Of a DNA stretch of 5,079 nt, positions 1-5,079 are shown in pieces. How positions within the stretch are numbered: position 1 is the first letter of the stretch; the number at the start of each line of letters is the position of its first letter. Where the stretch lies: the NCBI GenBank assembly GCA_021413665.1, contig JAIOPW010000227.1, forward strand, positions 1 through 5,079. Reading direction: 5' to 3'. The notes below the pieces were generated by a model that did no database searches, was not told the origin of the DNA, and saw only the letters and a program-made list of their open reading frames with translations. The stretch is from Rhodocyclales bacterium (GTDB lineage: Bacteria; Pseudomonadota; Gammaproteobacteria; Burkholderiales; Rhodocyclaceae). Both the position numbers and the translations under genes were made by a program.

Positions 1-480
1 ATCGCTTTTCCCCTGCGCGAACTGAAGCGCTACGACGAGAACGCGATCCATGATCTTGTGATGCTCAAGCTGTCCATGGTCGAGTTGCTGCCACGCCACG
101 GGAAACTGATGCCCGCCGAGCTTTCCGGTGGCATGGTCAAGCGTGTGGCGCTGGCGCGCGCACTGGCGCTGGAGCCCGAACTGCTGCTGCTGGACGAGCC
201 GACCGCCGGCCTCGACCCCGACCGCTCCGACAGTTTCGTGCGCCTGATCCGCATGCTGAGCGAGGAACTTGGCCTCACGGTGATGCTGGTCACCCACGAC
301 CTCGATACGCTGGCGGCCCTGTCGACCCGGGTTGCGGTGCTCGCCGAGCAGCGCATCCTCGCCTACGGCACGACCGACGAGATCATACAAATCGACCACC
401 CCTTCATCCGCAATTTTTTCCTTTCCGAGCGCAGCGTGCGGGCCTTGCAGAATTCCAGGCCGGCGGCTGTGCCGCACTGA
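1..480 (+). CDS. MlaF-like ABC transporter ATP-binding protein, 3' part (5' end outside window)
   Basis: This is the C-terminal 159 residues of an ABC ATPase that powers an MCE-type lipid transporter at the cytoplasmic face of the inner membrane. The frame is open from the first base, so the start, Walker A and Q-loop (roughly 100 residues by family length) lie upstream. Visible in order, numbered from the window start, are an FPLRE segment at residues 3-7 typical of MlaF proteins just after the Q-loop, the ABC signature LSGGM at 41-45 (the MlaF variant of LSGGQ), Walker B LLLLDE at 61-66 with catalytic Glu66, the D-loop AGLD at 69-72, and the switch His99 in VTHD. All ATPase residues in the visible part are intact. 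The stop at 478-480 is followed after 12 bases by the MCE gene, its expected partner. An MlaE-type permease should lie upstream. MlaF-like identity is strong from the signature and context. The transported substrate is unknown, and orthology to E. coli mlaF itself is not claimed. Confidence 0.93.
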   Translation: MAFPLRELKRYDENAIHDLVMLKLSMVELLPRHGKLMPAELSGGMVKRVALARALALEPELLLLDEPTAGLDPDRSDSFVRLIRMLSEELGLTVMLVTHDLDTLAALSTRVAVLAEQRILAYGTTDEIIQIDHPFIRNFFLSERSVRALQNSRPAAVPH

Positions 481-492
481 AAGCCCAGAACC

Positions 493-1440
493 ATGGAAAA
501 CCGATCCCACGCGCTGGCTGCCGGCATCTTCACCATCATCTTTGGCATTGCCGCAGCCATCGCCATCTGGTGGCTGGGGCAGAGCGACGAATCGACGACC
601 ACCTACCTGCTGGAAACGCGTGGCAACGTGACCGGGCTCAACGTCCAGGCGCAGGTGCGTTACCGCGGCATCCGCGCCGGCAAGGTCGCGGCCATTGAAC
701 CCGATGATGCCGATCCCCGCGTGATCCTGGTGCGCATAAGCGTCGACAACCGCTTCAAGCTGACCAGGGGCAGCACTGCCCAGCTCGGCTATCAGGGGGT
801 AACCGGGCTTGCCTATGTGCAAATCGAAGATAACGGGTCGTCAATCGAGCCGCTGGTGGGCGCGAACGGCGCGCTCCCTCGCATCGCATTGAAGCCCACG
901 TTGCTCGACACTCTGGGTGAGAAGGCGGGCGACATCGTTTCCCAGATCAGCGTCGTTTCGCTGAGGCTGGGGAAGCTGTTGGATGACAAGAACGTGCAGA
1001 ATCTTTCGCGCACCCTGGACAACCTGGCCACCGCGTCCGACGGCCTGCGCGAGATGCCGGCCATTCTTGCGTCGGTGCGGGAGGCCCTGTCCGACACCAA
1101 TCTGCGCAGCTTGCGGCAGATCCTCGCGCATGTCGAAAAGACCGCCGGGGAGAGCGCGCCGCTGACGGTCGAGATGCGCGAGCTGGTAAAGAACATGAAC
1201 GGCCTTTCGCGTCGTTTCGACCACCTTGCCGCGGGCGCCGGCGAGGAACTGACGACGGTCACCCTGCCGCAGGCGAATGCCCTGATGCGTGAACTGGCAA
1301 CCAGTTCGCGGCAGTTGTCGCGCGTCCTCGACGGACTCGAAAGCAATCCGCAAATGCTGCTTTTCGGACGCGGCGCCGCGGCACCGGGTCCCGGCGAGGC
1401 CGGATTTTCCGTACCTGTAAACAGGGGAGCACAACGATGA
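493..1440 (+). CDS. MlaD-family MCE-domain protein of a lipid ABC transporter
   Basis: This 315-residue protein is the periplasmic substrate-binding or channel subunit of the transporter. MCE proteins are known to form hexameric rings that bind or conduct phospholipids or other hydrophobic molecules. A single N-terminal transmembrane anchor covers about residues 9-29, ending in IWWLG. One MCE domain follows at about 38-113, with the typical VRYRGIRAGKV at 55-65 and QGVTGLAYVQI at 101-111. Residues from about 135 to 285 are Leu/Ala-rich and look largely helical. A Pro/Gly-rich tail, LLFGR...PGPGEAGF (289-305), is a recurring end in this family. The start fits the family (MENR then the anchor), although no strong Shine-Dalgarno is visible at 480-492, so translation may depend on the upstream ATPase gene. 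The last four bases overlap the lipoprotein start. The single MCE domain distinguishes it from PqiB and LetB, which have several. The natural ligand cannot be told from sequence. Confidence 0.95.
   Translation: MENRSHALAAGIFTIIFGIAAAIAIWWLGQSDESTTTYLLETRGNVTGLNVQAQVRYRGIRAGKVAAIEPDDADPRVILVRISVDNRFKLTRGSTAQLGYQGVTGLAYVQIEDNGSSIEPLVGANGALPRIALKPTLLDTLGEKAGDIVSQISVVSLRLGKLLDDKNVQNLSRTLDNLATASDGLREMPAILASVREALSDTNLRSLRQILAHVEKTAGESAPLTVEMRELVKNMNGLSRRFDHLAAGAGEELTTVTLPQANALMRELATSSRQLSRVLDGLESNPQMLLFGRGAAAPGPGEAGFSVPVNRGAQR
1423..1429 (+). promoter_or_regulatory. Ribosome binding site for the auxiliary lipoprotein gene
   Basis: AGGGGAG lies seven bases before the ATG at 1437, inside the end of the MCE gene. 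It is a good Shine-Dalgarno match and supports this ATG as the lipoprotein start. Together with the ATGA overlap it suggests translational coupling of the two transporter subunits. Confidence 0.7.
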
Positions 1441-2045
1441 AGCTGCTACTGGCGATTCTTGCCGGCTTGGGATTGGCCGCCTGCGGCGGCAGCGGGGCGA
1501 CGACCGAAGCGGCGCGTTATGACTTCGGCGGCTTGGCCGCAACGGGGATGGGAGCCGGATCGCGGCTGCCGGTTGCGGTGGTCGAGCTGCAGGCGGCATC
1601 GTGGCTGTCCGGGCCCGACATGTATTTTCGTCTCGCCTATGCCGAGCCCCAGCAACGCCGGAGCTATGCGGAAAGCCGTTGGGCCGCACCGCCGGCCGAG
1701 TTGCTGGAAGCCTTCCTGAAGCGCCGCATTATCTTCAACCAGGCCGATCCAGGAGGTGCTGGCTGCCGCCTGCAACTGGCGCTGGATGAACTCGAACAGC
1801 GCTTCGACAGCCCGCTGGGGAGCACGACGATCCTCGAAGTGCGTGCCCAATTGACCTCGATGCGCGGGGTCGAGACGCTGTCGCGGCGGGCTTTCCTGAT
1901 CCGGAAAGCGGCGACCGCTCCGGATGCCCGCGGTGGCGCGATGGCCGCCCGCGACGCCGCACAGGCTCTGGCCGACGATATTCAGGGCTGGTTGGGCGAA
2001 ATCTCTCGCGACAAGCCTGCGATGGTTGAACGTTGCCGCACTTGA
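1437..2045 (+). CDS. ABC-type transport auxiliary lipoprotein (PqiC/YmbA-like)
   Basis: This 202-residue lipoprotein is probably the outer-membrane partner of the MCE transporter. Residues 1-15 form a short lipoprotein signal peptide (MK, then a Leu/Ala/Gly core) ending in the lipobox LAAC, with the lipidated Cys16. The +2 residue is Gly rather than Asp, which under the E. coli Lol rule predicts outer-membrane sorting. YDFG at 28-31 and MYFRLAY at 62-68, followed by an Arg/Tyr-rich stretch ending in SRW at 80-82, resemble the conserved core of the PqiC/DUF330-type auxiliary lipoproteins. About 120 residues of mixed alpha/beta-looking sequence follow. In the Pqi system the lipoprotein docks at the outer-membrane end of the MCE channel; a similar role here is inferred from family and position. 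The start is fixed by the lipobox, the ATGA overlap with the MCE gene and the ribosome binding site. The length is normal for the family and there is no sign of damage. Confidence 0.9.
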   Translation: MKLLLAILAGLGLAACGGSGATTEAARYDFGGLAATGMGAGSRLPVAVVELQAASWLSGPDMYFRLAYAEPQQRRSYAESRWAAPPAELLEAFLKRRIIFNQADPGGAGCRLQLALDELEQRFDSPLGSTTILEVRAQLTSMRGVETLSRRAFLIRKAATAPDARGGAMAARDAAQALADDIQGWLGEISRDKPAMVERCRT

Positions 2046-2046
2046 C

Positions 2047-2052
2047 GAGAGA
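2047..2052 (+). promoter_or_regulatory. Probable ribosome binding site for the acyl-CoA synthetase gene
   Basis: GAGAGA, a moderate Shine-Dalgarno match, lies six bases before the ATG at 2059, immediately after the lipoprotein stop codon. It favours 2059 over in-frame upstream starts inside the lipoprotein gene. Confidence 0.5.
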
Positions 2053-2058
2053 AACCCC

Positions 2059-3696
2059 ATGAGCCATCCCTACGCTACCGGACTGGACAAGAATCCGGCC
2101 AACTATGTGCCGCTGACGCCGCTGACCTTCATCGAGCGATCGGCTTACATCTACCCCGAGCGTGTGGCGACCATCCACGGCCAGCGCCGATATACCTGGC
2201 GCCAGGCCTACCAACGCAGCCGGCGTCTGGCTTCGGCGCTGGCCGCGCGAGGAGTCGGCGCTGGCGATACGGTGGCGGTGATGCTCAACAACACGCCGGA
2301 AATGTTCGAGTGCCATTTCGGCGTGCCGATGTGCGGCGCCGTGCTCAACACGATGAACACGCGCCTCGATGCCGAAACCATCGCCTTCATGCTCAACCAT
2401 GGCGAGGCGAAGGTGTTGATCACCGATCGCGAGTATTCCGGCATGGTGAAAAAAGCCCTGGCGGACCTGGGACGCGAAATACTCGTCATCGATGTCGATG
2501 ACCCCGAATACACCGGCCCCGGCGAGCGCGTCGGCAGCATCGACTATGAGTCCTTCCTGACCGGCGGTCATCCGGACTACGCATGGAAGACGCCGGCCGA
2601 CGAGTGGGACGCGATCTCGCTCAACTACACCTCCGGCACCACGGGCAACCCCAAGGGCGTGGTCTATCACCACCGCGGCGCCTATCTCAATGCGTTGTCC
2701 AACATCGTTTCATGGGGCATGCCGCCGCAATCGATCTACCTGTGGACGCTGCCGATGTTCCATTGCAATGGCTGGTGTTTTCCGTGGACCGTGGCGGCCA
2801 ATTCCGGCACCAACGTCTGCCTGCGCCGCGTCGACGCCAAGCTGATCCTCGATGCGATCCGCAAGCACAAGGTCAGCCATTACTGTGGCGCGCCGATCGT
2901 GCATTCGATGCTGGTGAGTGCGCCGGCGGAGTGGCGCGAGGGCATCGATCACAAGGTTTCGGCACTGGTGGCGGCCGCGCCGCCGCCGGCAGCGGTGATC
3001 GAGGGCATGGGCAAGATCGGCTTCGACATCACCCATGTCTATGGTTTGACCGAAACCTACGGTCCGGCCGCCGTCTGTGCCAAACACGAGGAATGGCTGG
3101 ACCTGCCGCTGGAGGAACAGGTCAGGCTCAATGGCCGTCAGGGCGTGCGCTATCACTGCCAGGAAGGTGTCACCGTGCTGGACCCGGACACCATGCAGCC
3201 GGTGCCATGGGACGACCAGACCATGGGCGAGATCATGTTTCGCGGCAACATCGTCATGAAGGGTTACCTGAAGAATCCGAAGGCGACGGAAGAGGCGTTT
3301 CACGGTGGCTGGTACCACACCGGCGATCTGGCCGTGATGCAGCCCGACGGCTACATCAAGATCAAGGACCGCAGCAAGGACGTCATCATTTCCGGCGGCG
3401 AGAACATCTCCTCGATCGAGGTCGAGGACACGCTGTATCGGCATCCGGCGGTGATGGGCGCCGCCGTGGTCGCCACGCCGGACGCGAAGTGGGGCGAGGT
3501 ACCTTGTGCCTTCATCGAATTGCGCGAAGGAGCCAGCGTCACGGCGGAGGAGTTGACCGGGTTCTGTCGCGAACGCATGGCGCGCTTCAAGGTACCCAAG
3601 CATTTCATCTTTGAGGCTTTGCCCAGGACTTCGACTGGCAAGATCCAGAAATACGTGTTGCGCGAAAAGGCCAGGTCGGCCACGGCGATCGAATAG
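2059..3696 (+). CDS. Acyl-CoA synthetase (AMP-forming, ANL superfamily)
   Basis: This 545-residue cytoplasmic enzyme activates a carboxylic acid with ATP to an acyl-adenylate and then transfers it to coenzyme A. All core motifs are present: the P-loop YTSGTTGNPKG at 190-200, the substrate-side MFHCNGWCFPW at 233-243, the adenine-binding YGLTET at 328-333, GWYHTGDL at 417-424 with ribose-binding Asp423, the hinge KDRSKD at 436-441, SGGENIS at 445-451, and PRTSTGKIQK at 522-531 with the catalytic Lys528. The length and the segment after YGLTET, which includes WLDLPLEEQ, resemble the medium-chain/aromatic acyl-CoA ligase branch (DmdB-like and plant AAE-like proteins) rather than classical long-chain FadD. 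The frame stays open upstream to 1924 inside the lipoprotein gene, but ATG 2059 gives the family-like N-terminus, has a ribosome binding site and leaves a 13-base gap. The position suggests that it activates an acid delivered by the neighbouring transporter or released by the downstream acylase. The exact substrate is unresolved. Confidence 0.95.
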   Translation: MSHPYATGLDKNPANYVPLTPLTFIERSAYIYPERVATIHGQRRYTWRQAYQRSRRLASALAARGVGAGDTVAVMLNNTPEMFECHFGVPMCGAVLNTMNTRLDAETIAFMLNHGEAKVLITDREYSGMVKKALADLGREILVIDVDDPEYTGPGERVGSIDYESFLTGGHPDYAWKTPADEWDAISLNYTSGTTGNPKGVVYHHRGAYLNALSNIVSWGMPPQSIYLWTLPMFHCNGWCFPWTVAANSGTNVCLRRVDAKLILDAIRKHKVSHYCGAPIVHSMLVSAPAEWREGIDHKVSALVAAAPPPAAVIEGMGKIGFDITHVYGLTETYGPAAVCAKHEEWLDLPLEEQVRLNGRQGVRYHCQEGVTVLDPDTMQPVPWDDQTMGEIMFRGNIVMKGYLKNPKATEEAFHGGWYHTGDLAVMQPDGYIKIKDRSKDVIISGGENISSIEVEDTLYRHPAVMGAAVVATPDAKWGEVPCAFIELREGASVTAEELTGFCRERMARFKVPKHFIFEALPRTSTGKIQKYVLREKARSATAIE

Positions 3697-3700
3697 GAGG
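3695..3700 (+). promoter_or_regulatory. Strong ribosome binding site for the acylase gene, overlapping the upstream stop
   Basis: AGGAGG, a perfect Shine-Dalgarno core, lies eight bases before the ATG at 3709. Its first two bases are the last two of the acyl-CoA synthetase TAG stop at 3694-3696. This is the strongest ribosome binding site in the window. It fixes the acylase start and favours handover of ribosomes from the synthetase. Confidence 0.85.
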
Positions 3701-3708
3701 CCGGCATC

Positions 3709-5079
3709 ATGAAATGGATGCCGCGTATCGCAGCGTTCGTTATGGTGCTGCTCGGGGTGCTGGTGGCGGCGCTGGTTGTATGGTGGCAGCGCGTACTGCC
3801 GGTGGCGGAGGGCCAGCTCGCGGTCGTCGGCCTTGCCGGCGAAGTCAGCATCGAGCGCGATGCGTCGGGCATCCCGACCGTGCGCGGGCAGAGTCGCGAT
3901 GCCGTGCTGTTCGGCCTTGGCTTCGTCCATGCCCAGGATCGGTTGTGGCAGCTCGAAACCCACCGCCGGATCGGAGCAGGGCGATTGGCCGAGGCCTTCG
4001 GACCGGGCGCATTGGACAACGACAAGTTTCTTCGCGCGCTCGGTGTGCGCCGGGCGGCAACGGCGCAATGGGAACAGATGGGGGCTGACGCGCGCACGGC
4101 GGTGCTGGCCTACACAGCGGGCATCAACTCCTTCATCGAGGGACACATGCGGGCACGGCCGCCGGAGTTCCTCATTCTCGGTTTGTGGCCGGAAGCCTGG
4201 ACCCCCGAAGACACGCTGGCCTGGGGCATCATGATGGCCTGGGATCTCGGTGGCAACTGGGCCAACGAACTGTTGCGGATGCGCCTGGCGCTGACCATGC
4301 CGGTGGTGCGCATCAACGAACTGATTCCTCCCTATCCGGGCGAGAAACCCCGGTCTACGCGCGATTACGCCGCACTCTATCGCGAACTCAAGCTCGACGC
4401 CGACCTCGGCCAGCGCGCCCTGCTTGATGCGCCGGAGTCCGGCGTCGAAGGCGTCGGCTCCAACAACTGGGTGCTGGCGGGGTCGCATACGACATCGGGC
4501 AAGCCACTGCTGGCCAACGACCCGCACCTCAAGCTGACGACTCCGGCGCTGTGGTACTTCGCGCGCCTCGACGCGCCCGGCTTCAAAGTGGCGGGCGCGA
4601 CCATGCCCGGCTTGCCGATCGTGGTGCTGGGGCAGAACGAGCGCGTCGCCTGGGGCTTCACCAATACCAACCCGGATGTACAGGACGTCTATCTGGAACA
4701 GGTCAGACCCGATGATGTCACGCACTATCGCACGCCGGATGGCTGGGCCGCGTTTCAGACTTTCAGCGAGACCATACGCGTCAAGGGCCAGGACGAGATA
4801 AGGCTGACGGTTCGAGCGACGCGTCACGGGCCGGTTATTTCCGACGCCGGTATTGCGTCGGTTACCGGTCTTGGCGGACCGGCGGCGGCGCCGACCCATG
4901 TGCTGGCCTTGCGCTGGACGGCGCTCGACGCCGACGCTACCAGCATCGATGCTGGCCTCGGCATCAACATCGCCGGGTCGGTTGCGGAATTCATCAAGGC
5001 GGCGGAAAAGTACGTGGCGCCGATGCAGAACATGGTGGTAGCCGATACCGCCGGCAGCATCGGCTTCATTGCCGCCGGC
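3709..5079 (+). CDS. Penicillin acylase family protein (Ntn hydrolase), 5' part; 3' end outside window
   Basis: The first 457 codons of a periplasmic amidohydrolase are present, with no stop before the window ends; family members are usually about 750-850 residues. The family is made as a precursor that cuts itself into alpha and beta chains and hydrolyses amides such as beta-lactam side chains, acyl-homoserine lactones or other N-acyl compounds. Residues 7-25 form a hydrophobic segment, probably an uncleaved signal anchor. The alpha part shows RDASGIPTV at 50-58 and GFVHAQDR at 71-78. The predicted cut is Gly250-Ser251 in GVGSNNW, giving the beta-chain nucleophile Ser1. Counting from it, His273 is beta-23, and Asp323 and Asp326 in TNPDVQD are beta-73 and beta-76, the calcium-ligand positions of E. 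coli penicillin G acylase as I recall them. Glu187 may be the alpha-chain calcium ligand. The oxyanion-hole Asn, expected near beta-241, falls beyond the end. The start is supported by AGGAGG at 3695-3700. The family is firm; the substrate is not. Confidence 0.93.
   Translation, partial: MKWMPRIAAFVMVLLGVLVAALVVWWQRVLPVAEGQLAVVGLAGEVSIERDASGIPTVRGQSRDAVLFGLGFVHAQDRLWQLETHRRIGAGRLAEAFGPGALDNDKFLRALGVRRAATAQWEQMGADARTAVLAYTAGINSFIEGHMRARPPEFLILGLWPEAWTPEDTLAWGIMMAWDLGGNWANELLRMRLALTMPVVRINELIPPYPGEKPRSTRDYAALYRELKLDADLGQRALLDAPESGVEGVGSNNWVLAGSHTTSGKPLLANDPHLKLTTPALWYFARLDAPGFKVAGATMPGLPIVVLGQNERVAWGFTNTNPDVQDVYLEQVRPDDVTHYRTPDGWAAFQTFSETIRVKGQDEIRLTVRATRHGPVISDAGIASVTGLGGPAAAPTHVLALRWTALDADATSIDAGLGINIAGSVAEFIKAAEKYVAPMQNMVVADTAGSIGFIAAG

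Noticed and set aside
841..1689. A 282-codon minus-strand open frame opposite the MCE and lipoprotein genes
   Set aside because: Its composition is Arg/Pro/Ala-biased without motifs, and the plus strand here encodes the MCE tail and the lipobox-bearing start of the lipoprotein.
1924..2058. A 45-codon upstream in-frame extension of the acyl-CoA synthetase from an ATG at 1924
   Set aside because: It would overlap the lipoprotein gene by more than 100 bases, does not look like the N-terminus of this enzyme family, and the ATG at 2059 has a closer ribosome binding match.
1735..2673. A 312-codon minus-strand open frame across the lipoprotein/synthetase junction
   Set aside because: It shows no domain or plausible ribosome binding context and lies opposite two well-supported genes, so it is a shadow frame.
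3697..3708. Possible terminator or promoter between the synthetase and acylase genes
   Set aside because: The gap is only 12 bases, contains the ribosome binding site, and has no room for a hairpin with a T-tract; no such structure is visible.
3714..4088. A 124-codon plus-strand open frame within the start of the acylase gene
   Set aside because: It is Gly/Ala/Arg-rich low-complexity translation in a frame other than the acylase. The acylase frame carries conserved motifs and the strong ribosome binding site.
2710..4899. A 729-codon open frame on the minus strand across the acyl-CoA synthetase and acylase genes
   Set aside because: Its translation is rich in His, Arg, Gly and Ala with no recognisable domain. 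Both plus-strand genes under it have intact family motifs. Long antisense frames are expected in G+C-rich DNA where TTA, CTA and TCA codons are rare.

Overview
The window is a G+C-rich, gene-dense bacterial segment. Five genes all lie on the + strand. They are separated by 12-13 bases or overlap by 4, so only about 37 bases of the window are non-coding. The MCE-type (Mla-like) ABC lipid transporter parts, the outer-membrane-type lipoprotein and the membrane-anchored periplasmic acylase point to a Gram-negative proteobacterium. Gene order and protein style suggest a betaproteobacterium (for example a Rhodocyclales- or Burkholderiales-like lineage), but that placement is recalled from family resemblance and was not tested.

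Layout: (1) 1-480, the 3' part of an MlaF-like ABC ATPase whose Walker A half lies upstream of the window. (2) 493-1440, a single-domain MlaD-family MCE protein with an N-terminal membrane anchor and a long helical tail. (3) 1437-2045, a PqiC-like auxiliary lipoprotein overlapping the MCE gene by ATGA. (4) 2059-3696, a complete 545-residue ANL-superfamily acyl-CoA synthetase with all expected motifs. (5) 3709 to the window end, the first 457 codons of a penicillin-acylase-family N-terminal nucleophile (Ntn) hydrolase. Its predicted autocatalytic Gly-Ser cleavage site, histidine and calcium ligands are visible. This gene has no stop inside the window.

The first three genes are the ATPase, the substrate-binding MCE protein and the outer-membrane partner of one envelope lipid transporter; a permease is expected upstream. 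The acyl-CoA ligase and the periplasmic acylase follow with no room for a terminator, so all five are probably co-transcribed. An inferred working model is that the acylase splits an N-acylated compound in the periplasm, the transporter moves lipid or fatty acid across the envelope, and the ligase activates the acyl chain in the cytoplasm. Each family is well known. The combination is the part worth a second look. No RNA genes, mobile elements, CRISPR arrays, repeats or terminators were seen.
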